Source of the DNA: Comamonas testosteroni
GTDB lineage: Bacteria; Pseudomonadota; Gammaproteobacteria; Burkholderiales; Burkholderiaceae_C
DNA length: 64,000 nt
Reading direction: 5' to 3'
Assembly (NCBI GenBank): GCA_008727115.1
Contig: CP044131.1
Coordinates: 3,844,001 to 3,908,000 of the forward strand
This document shows, piece after piece, positions 18,239 through 28,620 of this stretch (the first letter of the stretch is position 1; each line of letters opens with the position of its first letter). Both the position numbers and the translations under genes were made by a program. The notes under the pieces are model-generated. The model had not been told where the DNA came from and did not search any database. It was given only the letters and a program-made list of their open reading frames with translations.

Positions 18239-19209
18239 ATACTGCCGCTCTGATCCTCGTGGCCCTGACCTGCCTGCTGCTGGCCCTGGCGCTGTGGCTG
18301 TTTGCACGCGCTCAGCACAAGGAGCAGAGCCAGTCCGTGCAAGGCCACTTGCTGCGCAGCCTGGACATGCAGCAGCCCTCCTCCGAGGCTTCCTCGGCAC
18401 AGTTCTCGGGCCTGCCCGGCATGTCGCCGGCTTCGGCCTCCTCGAGGCCGGCACCGAATGCGCCAGCCCACCCCTGGCAGGAATGGATGGAACGTCATCT
18501 GAGCATGAATGCCTGGGGCGTTGCTGCGCGTACGCTGGGCCTGCTGGCGGCAGCGGGTCTGGTCGTTGCGCTGCTGGCCGGTCTGAAGGGCGGCCCGCTG
18601 CTGGGCCTGATGGCGCTGCTGGTGTATGGCCTGCTGTGCAGCTTTGGCATCTGGCGCCGCATGAGCAAGCGCCGCGAAAAACTGTTGCAGCAATTGCCGG
18701 GCTTTCTGGACAACATGGTTCGCCTCATCACCATCGGCAACTCGCCCCATGCCGCTTTTCAGATGGCGGTCGGCAATGTGCCATCGCCGCTGGGCGACGC
18801 CTTGCAGCAAGCCGCTGCGACCTTGAGCGCCTCCCCCGATCTGGGCAATGCCATGGGTTTGCTCGAGCGCAACTGGCGACTGCCCGAGTTCGGGCTGCTT
18901 GCCGCCGTCTTTCGCATGAGCACCCGCTATGGCGGCCGCGCCGATCTGGTACTCGAGCGCGTGTCCGCCTATATCCGCGACCGTCAGTCCGCCGAGCGCG
19001 AGCTGCATGCGCTGTCGGCGGAAATTCGCCTGTCCGCCTGGATTCTGGCCTTGCTGCCCATAGGAGTTGGTGCATTGATCATGGTTCTGAACTCCGGCTA
19101 TTTCATGCGCATGTGGACGGATGACATGGGGCAGAAAATGATTCTGGCCGCCGCTGGCCTGGAGGCTTTTGGCTCCTTTTTGCTCTACCGACTGGCTCGC
19201 CTTAGTTGA
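18235..19209 (+). CDS. tadB: Tad inner-membrane platform protein TadB
   Basis: 324 residues with a T2SF (GspF-like) domain: N-terminal membrane segment, a pair of segments near 100-140, the cytoplasmic stretch LLQQLPGFLDNMVRLITIGN, and a C-terminal membrane pair. With TadC it forms the inner-membrane platform on which TadA acts. GGAGG precedes the ATG by seven bases. Confidence 0.92.
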
Positions 19210-19278
19210 GCGCTTGCAGGAGAACAGCATGCATCTTGTCCTTTCCCACCCTTCCCCCACTCCAGCAAGGGATGTCCT

Positions 19279-20310
19279 ATGACCTCCCAACTGCTCTGGA
19301 CCCTCAGCCTGTGCCTGGGCGCACTGGGCGTGGCGCTGCTGGCCGCCCTCATGATCGGGCGCCTGCGCCGCTCCGCCAAGGCCGGTGACCAGGTGGACAG
19401 GCTGGTGCAGACACGCGCTGCCATATCCACGGTGGTGGCTTCCTCGCCGCTTGAGGCCAACCCCTTCGGCTTTCCCGACACCCCTGCCAGCCCCCACCCA
19501 CAAGGCAGCTCGAATGGCGGCACAGCGAACGCCAGGCCCGATACCGCCCAGGAGCTGGCCGCCAGCCTGCAGCCCCCGGCCTGGTTGGACTCCGGTCTGG
19601 CCAAGTCCCTTCTGGCCGATGAGGACCGGCGGCTGCTGGACCAGGCCGGCTTCAGCCTGCGTAATGGCAGCGTGGCCTATGTAGGCAGCCGTATGGCGCT
19701 GGCCCTGGTTCTGCCCCTGCTGGCAATTCTGGTTTTTCAGCCCAGCGGCACCAAACTGCTGATCTATGCCTTTTTCGGGCTGGGCATAGGTCTGATGCTG
19801 CCCAAATGGATTGTTCAGTCCAAGGCCAGCGCCAGGCGCAAACAGGTGGTGGAGGAGCTGCCGCTGTTTGTCGACCTGCTGCGTCTGCTGCAGGGCGTGG
19901 GCCTGAGCATTGACCAGAGTCTGCAGATTCTGGCCACGGAGTTCGGCAGCGTGCTGCGCGTACTCAGCGGTGAGCTGGCCCTGGCCAACCAGCTCTACGC
20001 CAATGGCCGCAGCCGCGAGCAGTCCTTTCAGAGAATGGCCCATCTCAGCGGTGACGAGGACATGAACGCCGTGGTCAATCTGCTGGTGCAGGTGGATCGC
20101 CATGGCGGCGCGGTGCAAGGCCCGCTCAACGAATTCGGCATACGCCTGCGTGAAAAACGCCAAGCCAGTTTCAAGGAAAAGATTGGCGCCATCACCGTGA
20201 AGATGACGGGCGTGATGGTTCTAACCCTTTTGCCGGCGCTCATGGTCATCACGGCCGGTCCGGGCTTCATGGCCGTGATTCGCTCGCTTTCCAGCATGGG
20301 AGGACGCTGA
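19279..20310 (+). CDS. tadC: Tad inner-membrane platform protein TadC
   Basis: 343 residues, second T2SF-domain protein of the locus. It has an N-terminal membrane segment, a variable linker, a central membrane pair, the conserved VEELPLFVDLLRLLQGVGLSI, and a final segment with MVLTLLPALMVITAGPGF. It partners TadB in the pilus platform. AAGGGA lies a few bases before the start. Confidence 0.92.
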   Translation: MTSQLLWTLSLCLGALGVALLAALMIGRLRRSAKAGDQVDRLVQTRAAISTVVASSPLEANPFGFPDTPASPHPQGSSNGGTANARPDTAQELAASLQPPAWLDSGLAKSLLADEDRRLLDQAGFSLRNGSVAYVGSRMALALVLPLLAILVFQPSGTKLLIYAFFGLGIGLMLPKWIVQSKASARRKQVVEELPLFVDLLRLLQGVGLSIDQSLQILATEFGSVLRVLSGELALANQLYANGRSREQSFQRMAHLSGDEDMNAVVNLLVQVDRHGGAVQGPLNEFGIRLREKRQASFKEKIGAITVKMTGVMVLTLLPALMVITAGPGFMAVIRSLSSMGGR

Positions 20311-20312
20311 AC

Positions 20313-21314
20313 ATGTTGACCCACCACTTTCCCCTAGCGCGCTGGAAGACCGGCGCCACAGTCATCAGCCTGATCTTGATGGCCGGCTGCGCCAGCAAGC
20401 CCCCACCCCAAGGCTATGGCGTGAATCAGGAAGGCACGGCTGCCGAGGCCCAGCGCCAGATGCAGCAGGCCGAGCAATCGACCAGGGTCGATACGGTTCA
20501 GACCTATCTGGACCTGATAGCGCAAATGCAGCAGGCCGGCCAGTGGTATGCATCGCTGGCACATACCGAGGCCTTCGAGCAGCAATACGGTGCCAGCACC
20601 TCGGTCAGGCTGCTGCGCGCCGATGCGCTGCGCAATACGGGTCAATTTACCCAGGCGCAGCAGGTCTATGCCTCCTTACTCACGGGCAGCGACACCGGCA
20701 TGGCCGCGCGCGCGCGGCGCGGCATGGGCCTGCTGCATGCAAGCCAGGGGCAGTATGCACAGGCCATTGCGCAGCTGGAAATGGCGCGCAAGCTCAACCC
20801 TATTGATGCCAACGTCCTCAGCGACCTGGCCTATGCCCATATGCTCAACGGGCAACTGGCCCCCGCCCAGCTCCCCGTGCTGCAGGCTGCGCAACTGGCG
20901 CCGTCCAATGCCCGGGTCCAGCTCAATCTGGCTCTTTTCTGGTTGGCCAGCGGCAACGAATCCGAGGCCACGCAATTACTGCAGCGACTCTCGCAGCCAC
21001 AGGCCAAGAACGTGCCCGCATTGATAGACCAGAGCTCGCTACAAACGCTGCAAACTCAGCTATCCAGCGTGCGCCAAGCGGTTCAGGCCCATGTGCCAAC
21101 AGCGCGGACATTGCCCGCTCCTGAGCAGCAGCCTACTGATGCACACACCACGCCACAGCCTCAAGCCATACCAACTCAGCCGCAACGCATGCAGGATCAG
21201 GTGCAGATTATTGGCACCCGTCCTACGTTGACCATCCGACATCAGCCTCCCAAAACCGCCGTGGCCGACGATATTGCCACCACCGGAAACCAGGCTCAGG
21301 ACAACCCGCTTTAA
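20313..21314 (+). CDS. tadD: TadD lipoprotein with TPR repeats
   Basis: 333 residues. The lipobox L-M-A-G-C near residue 26 marks a lipoprotein. Tetratricopeptide repeats fill about 90-230 (for example ARRGMGLLHASQGQYAQAI and SDLAYAHMLNGQLAPAQ), and the C-terminus is Pro/Gln-rich. TadD-type pilotins are thought to help secretin assembly in the outer membrane. It starts two bases after the tadC stop. Confidence 0.9.
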   Translation: MLTHHFPLARWKTGATVISLILMAGCASKPPPQGYGVNQEGTAAEAQRQMQQAEQSTRVDTVQTYLDLIAQMQQAGQWYASLAHTEAFEQQYGASTSVRLLRADALRNTGQFTQAQQVYASLLTGSDTGMAARARRGMGLLHASQGQYAQAIAQLEMARKLNPIDANVLSDLAYAHMLNGQLAPAQLPVLQAAQLAPSNARVQLNLALFWLASGNESEATQLLQRLSQPQAKNVPALIDQSSLQTLQTQLSSVRQAVQAHVPTARTLPAPEQQPTDAHTTPQPQAIPTQPQRMQDQVQIIGTRPTLTIRHQPPKTAVADDIATTGNQAQDNPL

Positions 21315-21324
21315 GGAGCCAGCC

Positions 21325-21762
21325 ATGCACTCGAACTTTGCCCTCCCAACCCTGTCCGCCTTGCTGCTGTCCAGCTTGGCTCTAGCAGCACAAGCCCAGC
21401 TAGACACTACCGCAGAAGCCACTGCTGACCGCAGCGTCACTGCAGTCCAAGCATCCGTACTCGAAGTACCTACTGCCCATACCGACACCGGCGCCTTGGC
21501 AGCGGCCCCTGCCTCCCATGAACCAGCTGACGCTACGCACTTTCAGACACAGGCAGAGGCCTTTACACAGCCCTCAGCCACTCATCGCATCGCTATTGGC
21601 AGCGCTACCGAAAAACTGTTTGCCATGCAACGCGACCTGCCTGCTCAGCGCCCTCGCCACATTGACGGCGAACAAGCCAGCCGCAGCTATCAGCGCTACC
21701 TCAAGAGCTTCGAAACCAGCATTCCCGAGAAGTACGACACGGGAATGGATGTAAAGCAGTAA
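21325..21762 (+). CDS. small secreted DUF3613 protein of the Tad locus
   Basis: 145 residues. A signal peptide (LSALLLSSLALAAQAQ) is followed by a variable Ala/Thr-rich region. The conserved end (GSATEKLFAMQRD, then SRSYQRYLKSFETSIPEKY) matches what I know as DUF3613, seen in Tad loci of Burkholderiales. Function unknown; periplasmic location is expected. AAGGAG precedes the ATG. Confidence 0.8.
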   Translation: MHSNFALPTLSALLLSSLALAAQAQLDTTAEATADRSVTAVQASVLEVPTAHTDTGALAAAPASHEPADATHFQTQAEAFTQPSATHRIAIGSATEKLFAMQRDLPAQRPRHIDGEQASRSYQRYLKSFETSIPEKYDTGMDVKQ

Positions 21763-21794
21763 GCCTCCCCAAAGGACCTGCAGGAAACCAGACC

Positions 21795-22334
21795 ATGAGT
21801 CCACAGCATCGCTTTTCGCCCCCCGCCGCAACCGCGCATGGCCGCCAGCGCGGCGTCTATGCGCTGGAGTGGGCGATCATCTTTCCGGTGTTCTTCATGC
21901 TGCTGTACGCCATCATCAGCTTTGGTCTGGCCTTTCTGGTGCGTGAGTCCATGCAATGGGCCGCAGAAGACGGGGCACGTGCGGCTCTGCAGTATCAGCC
22001 CAACCGTGAAGAACGCAAGCAGCATGCGCTCCAGGTGGTCAAGAGCAATCTGGGCTGGCTCCCTTCAGGCCTTCACACCAGCCTGGATCAAAACAGCAAC
22101 CTTCGCTTCATGATCTGCCCGCTCAATGACAGCAGCCATTGCACCGAGGATATGAACGCAGCCTCCCTGCCGTGCGATGTCGATGCAGGCCATTCCTGCA
22201 TGATTCAGGTACATATCAAGCTGCCCTATGCGCAGCACTCCTTCACGCCATCCCTGAGTCTGGGCGTCATCGAAGCGGCCATGCCCGATCTGCAGGCGCA
22301 CGCCCAGATTCTGGTGGACCAGAAAGGGTTCTGA
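21795..22334 (+). CDS. tadE: TadE-type pseudopilin
   Basis: 179 residues. A charged leader RQRGVYALEWAIIFPVFFML contains the Tad-type Gly and Glu with a following hydrophobic helix, and the domain continues with RESMQWAAEDGARAALQYQ. TadE proteins are minor pseudopilins processed by TadV. The C-terminal half has four Cys, possibly forming periplasmic disulfides. The start follows an AAGGACC/AGGAAACC region. Confidence 0.85.
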   Translation: MSPQHRFSPPAATAHGRQRGVYALEWAIIFPVFFMLLYAIISFGLAFLVRESMQWAAEDGARAALQYQPNREERKQHALQVVKSNLGWLPSGLHTSLDQNSNLRFMICPLNDSSHCTEDMNAASLPCDVDAGHSCMIQVHIKLPYAQHSFTPSLSLGVIEAAMPDLQAHAQILVDQKGF

Positions 22335-22335
22335 C

Positions 22336-22797
22336 ATGCAGTACACCGTCCCCTCCCGCTCACGGCAAACCGGACTGGCCGCCATCGAATTCGCTTTTCT
22401 GGGCTCTCTCATCATGATCCCGGTGCTGCTGGGCAGCTTTGTCTTCTGGGAGGTGCTGCAGACCCAGCAGGTGGTGACCCGGGCCACGGGTGACGGCGCC
22501 CGCCAGGTGCTGCGCACGCTGCAAGGCCCTCGTGAGCGCAAAGCCAATGGAGGCATTCAAACGGATGCCGATATTCGCGCTGCCGCCGAGACTCTGGCTC
22601 GCAACTCCGTGAGCACCATGCTGAAAAACCAATTGCCCCATGTCGATGACCTCGACGACCGCCTCACCGTTGAGCTCTCCAGCGCCTGGGTGCTTGACGT
22701 CAGCTACGCGCGCCCCCTGCTGCTTGGCAGTGCAGGTGGCCTGAATTTCATCGAGCCCGCCTCGCTGCAAGCGCGCAGCGTGATTCAGTGGCCTTGA
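22336..22797 (+). CDS. tadF: TadF/TadE-like pseudopilin
   Basis: 153 residues. The leader RSRQTGLAAIEFAFLGSLIM has the Gly...Glu-Phe pseudopilin pattern, followed by VTRATGDGARQVLRTL. It is the second minor pseudopilin of the locus. Only one base separates it from tadE, and the next frame may overlap its end. Confidence 0.82.
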   Translation: MQYTVPSRSRQTGLAAIEFAFLGSLIMIPVLLGSFVFWEVLQTQQVVTRATGDGARQVLRTLQGPRERKANGGIQTDADIRAAAETLARNSVSTMLKNQLPHVDDLDDRLTVELSSAWVLDVSYARPLLLGSAGGLNFIEPASLQARSVIQWP

Positions 22798-22817
22798 AGA
22801 AGAGCACAAGTATCACA

Positions 22818-25082
22818 ATGCCCTCCCCCACTTTTACACATGCACTGCACCGCGCATCAGCCCGTTTCTCAGGGCAGAGTGGCAGTGTTCTCATTCAATT
22901 TTCCCTATTTCTCTCAATCATTGTTCTGATGTTGGGAGTCGTTGACCTAGGCTACTCGTTTTATGCCAAGCGTGATCTGCAGCGTATTGCCGATCAGGCT
23001 GCGCTAGAGGCCGTACAGAGCATCGATTTCAACGACCCCAACAATATCAACTCCTGCAAAGATGCAGGCAACAACAGCGTGAGAGTCAACTGGCCCACGC
23101 CTTTGGAGGCTCCGACAACCCAGAGTGTGGTCTGTGGCGAGTGGAGTGCCAGCAAATATGCTGCACCACAGCACTTCGACGGTACAGCTCGCCCTGTCAA
23201 CGCCGCGCATGTGGTTCTGGTTGGTGAGTCACTGCGACTTCTACCCTTGCCCTGGAACCGCACCATTCGCGTCGAAGCCATTGCCAGGCGCAGCACGCCA
23301 GTGGCCGAGTTCTCTGTCGGCACTCAGCTGCTGAGCTTTGACGACAAAGCACCTCTGGGCCGCATTCTCAGTCTGGTCGGCCTGGATCTGGACGAACTGC
23401 GCGTGCTCGACCAAGGCGGTCTTGCCAACGCCAAAATCACGCCGGCGGGCCTACTCAAGGCACTAGGTATCAATCTGGGCATTGACGGCTTGTCGGCACT
23501 GTCTCCCGCCGAAGCTCTGAAAATCTCCAGTTTGACGCTGCTGCAACTGCTGGATGCCTCTGCCGAGGTGATATCAGATGCCACCGCCAAAGTGGAACTG
23601 GACAAGCTCATCGTCTACCTGAAGGGAAAACCCAACATCACACTTGGCGGTGTCAAGCTACTGGATCTGAACGTACCTCTGCTAGGAGAGGGAGGCATTC
23701 TGGCTGGCTTGTCCCTTGGCTCGAACGCATCGGACAACAATGCGGCTCTTGACTTGCAACTGGGCCTGGGGAATCTGCTCAAGACAGCCATCATGGTGGG
23801 GGCCAATGGGCATGCTGTAGAGATTCCGCAGCTCAGTATCCTCAATCTTGTGAAGGCCAGCTTGTCCGTAGTGGAGCCACCCAACATTGCTGCAGGCCCT
23901 GTTGGCACCAAGGCCAACAGGGCCCAGGTCCGCCTTAATCTAGATATCGATTCCAAACGCCTCCCGCTGCTGGGCAACTTTCTAGACAAGGCTCTTGGCC
24001 TGCGCGTCAATCTGCCCATACAGGTGCAGAGTGTGCGCGCCGATGGCACACTCGCAGCACTGAGCTGCCCGGACCCAAGCCGGGAAAACCAGCCAAGCAT
24101 GGATGTGGACGTGATCTCCAGCGTTGCTACGGTAGTCATAGGTCATACGAACAAAAGTGCCTCAGATCCAGAAAATATTCTGATCAAAACACCGCTCTCC
24201 CTGAATGTGCGCGGCCCGATCACTGCCAAGTTGCTGGAGTCCGACACCGACACAATCGATCACCTGATCAAGGACGAGTCCGACTGGACCAAGCCCAACC
24301 CCTTGCTACTGGGAAATACCGTGGATGCTTTGCTGGACACCGTGTTCAGCCTGCTCGGTGGACTTTTTTCTCCACCGATGATTCGCCCTGAATGGGCTGG
24401 AGTAGCCTTAGAAGGAAGCCCCCAGGATGCGCGCAATGCGCAGATCGAGATGCTGGCCAGGCTTTATCTGGAAGAAACCAAGGTCAACGGCCTCTACAAC
24501 GTGGAAGCAGCCACCCATCTAGCGCTTTATGGACGCCCCGAAACCAGTGATGCTCCCGCATTAGGCAAGCTGGTGGACAGTGACTTCTCATTTGATCAGG
24601 CCATACCTCAAAGCTGTGCACTATTCGCTTGCCCACCTTCGACATGGCATACGGGAACTTTCTCGCAAGCGTTTAAGGCCTATTCCACCAATCCCTATAG
24701 TTTGGTCGGCATCGTCGGGCTCCCCTGGATCGGCAATGGGTATCAAACCTGCGCCGGTTTGCTCTCATCACTGGTCAACTGGAATGGGTGCGTCTACAAC
24801 AATCTGCAGAACCTGCTCAAACGCCACGATGAGCATGCCATGCTGGCCGATGCCAACCAGGTAATCGCCTCACTCAAGGATCGGAGCACCGATGACGTGA
24901 CCTGCCCTGGCGCTCTGTGCGTGCTGATCAAGCCCGTGCTCAAGCCGATCAAAGCAGTGCTCAACCTGCTGGGCAGTGCCATTCTCTCGCCCCTGCTCAC
25001 CGAGGTGCTGGGCCTTGATCTGGGCAAGAGCGAAGTGACGGCACGGGAGATCCAATGCAATACCGCCGAACTGGTCTATTAA
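22818..25082 (+). CDS. tadG: TadG-like pilus assembly protein
   Basis: About 754 residues from ATG 22818; an in-frame GTG at 22788 would overlap tadF. A single N-terminal membrane segment ([20 protein letters not shown]) and the Tad-like [19 protein letters not shown] motif identify TadG-related proteins. The large periplasmic region is Leu/Gly-rich (for example [13 protein letters not shown] and [12 protein letters not shown]), ends with Cys-containing segments, and shows no clear MIDAS motif of a von Willebrand A domain. It is thought to link the pilus machine to the envelope. Confidence 0.8.
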   Translation: MPSPTFTHALHRASARFSGQSGSVLIQFSLFLSIIVLMLGVVDLGYSFYAKRDLQRIADQAALEAVQSIDFNDPNNINSCKDAGNNSVRVNWPTPLEAPTTQSVVCGEWSASKYAAPQHFDGTARPVNAAHVVLVGESLRLLPLPWNRTIRVEAIARRSTPVAEFSVGTQLLSFDDKAPLGRILSLVGLDLDELRVLDQGGLANAKITPAGLLKALGINLGIDGLSALSPAEALKISSLTLLQLLDASAEVISDATAKVELDKLIVYLKGKPNITLGGVKLLDLNVPLLGEGGILAGLSLGSNASDNNAALDLQLGLGNLLKTAIMVGANGHAVEIPQLSILNLVKASLSVVEPPNIAAGPVGTKANRAQVRLNLDIDSKRLPLLGNFLDKALGLRVNLPIQVQSVRADGTLAALSCPDPSRENQPSMDVDVISSVATVVIGHTNKSASDPENILIKTPLSLNVRGPITAKLLESDTDTIDHLIKDESDWTKPNPLLLGNTVDALLDTVFSLLGGLFSPPMIRPEWAGVALEGSPQDARNAQIEMLARLYLEETKVNGLYNVEAATHLALYGRPETSDAPALGKLVDSDFSFDQAIPQSCALFACPPSTWHTGTFSQAFKAYSTNPYSLVGIVGLPWIGNGYQTCAGLLSSLVNWNGCVYNNLQNLLKRHDEHAMLADANQVIASLKDRSTDDVTCPGALCVLIKPVLKPIKAVLNLLGSAILSPLLTEVLGLDLGKSEVTAREIQCNTAELVY

Positions 25083-25125
25083 TGTTGAACTGGCAGCAGC
25101 CGCTGCAACAAAGAGGAACCCTACT

Positions 25126-26520
25126 GTGAATCTGGACGAACTCGTCATCTACGTCTGGGAAGGACAGGCCGATATCGCCGAGCGGGTGGAGCGCTGCGTC
25201 GTCAATCTGGGCGTGAGTGTGATCCGTGCCGATGGCATGAGCATGCCCGTGGACAACGGAGATCTGGGCCAGGCCATCGCCGTGGTCAGCGTCAGCGTAC
25301 TTGAGGGGGCTCGTTTTACCCGCCAAGGCGTGGAAGGCACTTTTGGTATGCCGGTACTCTGGGTCAGCGCCAACCAGCGCGAGAGCAGCCCCGGCAGCTA
25401 TGCCACTGAATACTCTCATGTTCTGCCGTTTGACTTCACCGGCGCAGAACTGCGCGCCATGCTGGTGCGCATTATGCGACGCATGCAAAGTCACCAGCGC
25501 CCCATGCAGCGCAGCGATGAAATGGTTGCCGTGGCCGATTGCATGCAGCAGCTGCTGCGCGATGTAGACACGTTTGCCGACTGCGAGCACAGCGTGCTGA
25601 TCTTCGGCGAGACCGGCGTGGGCAAGGAGCGCATCGCAGAGCGCCTGCACGAGCGCAACGCCCGACATGGGCAGGGGCCGTTCGTGGTGGTCAACTGCGG
25701 CGCCATTCCTGACGGGCTGTTCGAGTCGCTGTTCTTTGGCCACACCAAGGGCTCGTTCACGGGCGCGGTCACGGCACACAAGGGCTTTTTTGAGCAGGCC
25801 AATGGCGGTACGCTGTTTCTGGACGAGATCGCGGACCTGCCCCTTTATCAGCAGGTCAAGCTGCTGCGAGTACTGGAAGAGAAGACGGTAACCCGGCTGG
25901 GGTCGGCCAATCCTGTGCGGCTGGACTTCCGGCTGGTGACAGCGACCAACAAGTCGCTGCGCTCTCTGGTTCAGGAGGGCAAATTTCGCGCCGATCTGTT
26001 TTTCCGGCTGGCAGTCATCGAGCTGCAGATTCCCAACCTGCAAGAGCGTGGAGAGGCTGACAAACTGGCCATCTTCAACAGCATCCTGCACAAGGTAGTG
26101 GGTGAGGAGTTGATGCGGGAGATGGGAGAGCCACCATTTTTCATCCACAACGCCGTTGCTCAGATGTACTTTCCCGGTAATGTCCGCGAGCTGCGCAACC
26201 TGGCCGAGCGCATTGGCGTGGTCGCACGCCAGACGCGTGACTGGAGCGGCAGCGGCGCCACTTTGCGCATTATTGAAAGCAGCCAAAATCCTGCTCCTCT
26301 GGCCTTGCAGGCCGAGGCTGTGGCCCCTGACCCGGTACTGGCGGATCGCAGCAACTGGGATATGCAGGAACGCAACCGCATCATCTCGGCTCTCAACGAC
26401 AACGACTGGAAGCGGCAGAACACGGCCCAACATCTGGGCATTAGTCGCAAGGTACTGTGGGAAAAAATGCGCAAATACCAGATCAGTGATGGCGAGCCTG
26501 AAGTGCCGTCATTTCTCTGA
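25126..26520 (+). CDS. sigma-54 enhancer-binding protein of the Tad locus
   Basis: 464 residues from GTG 25126. Residues 1-125 resemble a receiver domain, but the usual phospho-Asp strand reads [12 protein letters not shown], with no Asp. The AAA+ domain has Walker A GETGVGKE (161-168), the sigma-54 contact loop as G209-S-F-T-G-A214 (usual form GAFTGA), and Walker B GGTLFLDE (227-234). A Fis-type helix-turn-helix ends the protein ([17 protein letters not shown]). It should remodel RpoN holoenzyme at -24/-12 promoters; the element before cpaB is the obvious candidate target. It follows tadG by 43 bases and is probably co-transcribed. Confidence 0.9.
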   Translation: MNLDELVIYVWEGQADIAERVERCVVNLGVSVIRADGMSMPVDNGDLGQAIAVVSVSVLEGARFTRQGVEGTFGMPVLWVSANQRESSPGSYATEYSHVLPFDFTGAELRAMLVRIMRRMQSHQRPMQRSDEMVAVADCMQQLLRDVDTFADCEHSVLIFGETGVGKERIAERLHERNARHGQGPFVVVNCGAIPDGLFESLFFGHTKGSFTGAVTAHKGFFEQANGGTLFLDEIADLPLYQQVKLLRVLEEKTVTRLGSANPVRLDFRLVTATNKSLRSLVQEGKFRADLFFRLAVIELQIPNLQERGEADKLAIFNSILHKVVGEELMREMGEPPFFIHNAVAQMYFPGNVRELRNLAERIGVVARQTRDWSGSGATLRIIESSQNPAPLALQAEAVAPDPVLADRSNWDMQERNRIISALNDNDWKRQNTAQHLGISRKVLWEKMRKYQISDGEPEVPSFL

Positions 26521-26822
26521 GAGCCTGTTGACGATATCTGCGCAAGCGCCGCAGACACTAGCACTCAATAAAAAAGGAGCTTAAACCGCTTGCTATTGCT
26601 TGATTTCAAATACAAAACACGCTGAAGTTCAATGCTGGAAAGCGCTAAATGCTTCTTTTATTACATCTTTATCGAGTTTTTGAAACCACGAACAAGCTCC
26701 GTGTGCAGCCTGAGCAACAGCCTGTCCTGCTCTCACGACTGCTTTGTCACTGAAGATATTTCCCTGCACCAACGCGGCTCCTTGGTTGACCCGCGTTTCA
26801 CCCCATTCCAGAGCCTTGCCTT
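26521..26822. other. AT-rich gap between the sigma-54 activator and glycosyltransferase genes
   Basis: 302 bases without a convincing gene. An AAAAAAGGAGC...GCTTGCTATTGCTTGATTTC stretch near 26569-26611 recalls the intergenic palindromes elsewhere in the window. No strong terminator or promoter could be assigned. Confidence 0.4.
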
Positions 26823-28154
26823 ATGCAGGAAAAACCCGTCATCGTTTTCATCAGCGCGGTCTACCCTAGCCAGCACAGCCTGCTGTGCCGCTATTTGCGC
26901 TCTCAGGGCCTGGCTGACAGCTGGTTCATGACCATGCCCGGCCATGTAGAGCGCCACGCCCACGAGTGCGACCATCTGCTGCCTTTTCGCCCCGACGGCG
27001 ACATCATGGGCCCGCAAAGCTATTACTACTCGAGCAAGGTGGAGCGCTCGGCCCGTCTCGGCCGAGGAATACTGCAGGCGCTGCAACAGTTCCAGACAAC
27101 GCATCACAAACGCGTCGATCTCGTGGTTGCGCACTCCCTGTGGGCCTCGACAAACTGGCTGCATGGCGAACTGGACACAGCCATCTGCAGCTATATCGAA
27201 TTTCCAAGCTATCTGGCCCATGGATGGGATGCTGCCTATCCACCAGATGCGGCGCAGCGCCAAGCTGATCGCAATATGGAGATGCTTCACTTCCATCAGG
27301 TATTAAGCAGCGATCTGACACTTGTCCCCAGCGCCCATGCACGCTTGATGTTCCCCCATGCGTTGCGCGATCGCATTGCAGTGCAATTCGAGGGCTTCGA
27401 CATTGCTGTGCCCGAATGCGAGCGCAGCGATGACCGTTTCACCATCGCCTTTACCGCGCGCGACCTATCCAGCGCCAAGGGCTTCGAGACCTATATGCGC
27501 CTGGTGGACCGCATGGTGAACCAAGGGCTGGCAGAGGGCATACGCTTTCTCGCCATCGGCGATCCCACGGCATCCACCTATGGCTATGAGCAACAGTGGG
27601 TCGAGCGGCGCTATCAGGGCCAGGTGAAAAGCTTCAAGGATCATTTGCTCAAGATCCATCCCAAGGCGTCGGTAGTGGAGTTCCCAGGCAAGCTGCCTTA
27701 TGCAGAGTACGCCCGTATGCTGGCCGGAGTCGATCTTTTCCTCTACCCACTACGCTTCGGCGTCGCCAACTGGGGATTGATGGAGATTCTGGCTCGGGGC
27801 GGCTGCGTCATCGGCTCTAACTGGGGGTTTGTCCCGGAACTGATACAGCATGATGTCAATGGCCTGCTGCTACCCGACTGCGACGACAACTGGATTGAGG
27901 CTATTCGGCAGTTGCGCGCCGATCCCGCCCGGCGCGCGCTACAGCGCAGCGGCCCGAAAGTCGAGCAGCCAGTTTCATATTTCCGCCGTAGCGCCGAAAT
28001 ACATGGACTTGTTCAGGCTGGCAATGGCCAGACACAAGGCCTCGCGTCTGCAACCGCCACTGTTCACAGGCCCGGTAGGGGCGAGCATGCCTATTTCAGC
28101 GCTTTAATCAGTTTGAGAGCGATATCCTGTAACGGCGCAGACAGCGCCCGGTAG
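26823..28154 (+). CDS. GT4-like glycosyltransferase, 3' end probably frameshifted
   Basis: 443 residues as read. An N-terminal Rossmann half (VIVFISAVYPSQHSLLCRYL) and a C-terminal donor-binding half (FTIAFTARDLSSAKGFE, FRFGVANWGLMEILARGGCVIGSNWG, then VNGLLLP) fit the GT4/GT-B glycosyltransferase fold; no signal peptide. After KVEQ (about 27968) the frame turns into unlikely sequence overlapping the neighbouring gene. Dropping one C at 27969-27970 gives a natural ending, QFHISAVAPKYMDLF and onward, stopping at 28107 after 427 residues. The position after the pilus genes suggests glycosylation of pilin or of a surface polymer. Confidence 0.8.
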   Translation: MQEKPVIVFISAVYPSQHSLLCRYLRSQGLADSWFMTMPGHVERHAHECDHLLPFRPDGDIMGPQSYYYSSKVERSARLGRGILQALQQFQTTHHKRVDLVVAHSLWASTNWLHGELDTAICSYIEFPSYLAHGWDAAYPPDAAQRQADRNMEMLHFHQVLSSDLTLVPSAHARLMFPHALRDRIAVQFEGFDIAVPECERSDDRFTIAFTARDLSSAKGFETYMRLVDRMVNQGLAEGIRFLAIGDPTASTYGYEQQWVERRYQGQVKSFKDHLLKIHPKASVVEFPGKLPYAEYARMLAGVDLFLYPLRFGVANWGLMEILARGGCVIGSNWGFVPELIQHDVNGLLLPDCDDNWIEAIRQLRADPARRALQRSGPKVEQPVSYFRRSAEIHGLVQAGNGQTQGLASATATVHRPGRGEHAYFSALISLRAISCNGADSAR

Positions 28155-28405
28155 CAGTCCAGCAAGCGTTGTTCATCTCTGGGCAGAGAGGTCGTCGGCG
28201 CATGCAGGTCGGCCATCAACTCCAGCGCCGTAGTCTGCAGCGCCAGAGCCAGCCGCTCCAAGGTATCGTTTTTGAGGGATCGAATCGCACCCGATTCGAT
28301 CTGCGAAATGGCTGATGCAGTGACCTCTGCCATCTGTGCCAACTTCCCTTGACTCAAGCCCAGCTCCTGCCGCCGGGCACGTATGCGCTCACCTAAATGC
28401 GTCAT
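28091..28405 (-). CDS. XRE-family transcriptional regulator
   Basis: 104 residues. Residues 5-60 form a Cro/C1 helix-turn-helix (IRARRQELGLSQGKLAQMA, then ASAISQIESG). The C-terminal half has no recognised domain. Such proteins bind DNA as dimers; the target is unknown. It is convergent with the glycosyltransferase gene and their 3' ends overlap. Confidence 0.85.
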   Translation of the reverse strand: MTHLGERIRARRQELGLSQGKLAQMAEVTASAISQIESGAIRSLKNDTLERLALALQTTALELMADLHAPTTSLPRDEQRLLDCYRALSAPLQDIALKLIKALK

Positions 28406-28474
28406 CTATCCCACTAACTCACACGGCTGTTGTGCGAAAAAGACCGCAACAACCTTCAAAACCATCATCACAAG

Positions 28475-28504
28475 AAAAAAGCCGCTCCTAAGAAAAGGAG
28501 CGGC
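28475..28504 (-). terminator. Rho-independent terminator of the UPF0149 gene
   Basis: On the minus strand GCCGCTCC, an 8-base loop and GGAGCGGC are followed by TTTTTT. It lies about 115 bases beyond the stop of the UPF0149/SEC-C gene. Confidence 0.85.
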
Positions 28505-28620
28505 ACATGGAGTCTTCGAACTGGCGGCCTCAAACCAGAGGCCGCTAGTAAAGCGCTACCCTTGGGCTATGCAGTCTCTTCCTGGAAAGAGAAGACGCAC
28601 AGCCCCTTTGCAGCAGCCGA

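Noticed and set aside
24997..26433. 478-residue minus-strand frame opposite the sigma-54 activator
   Set aside because: The + strand carries intact AAA+ motifs; the antisense has no recognisable domain.
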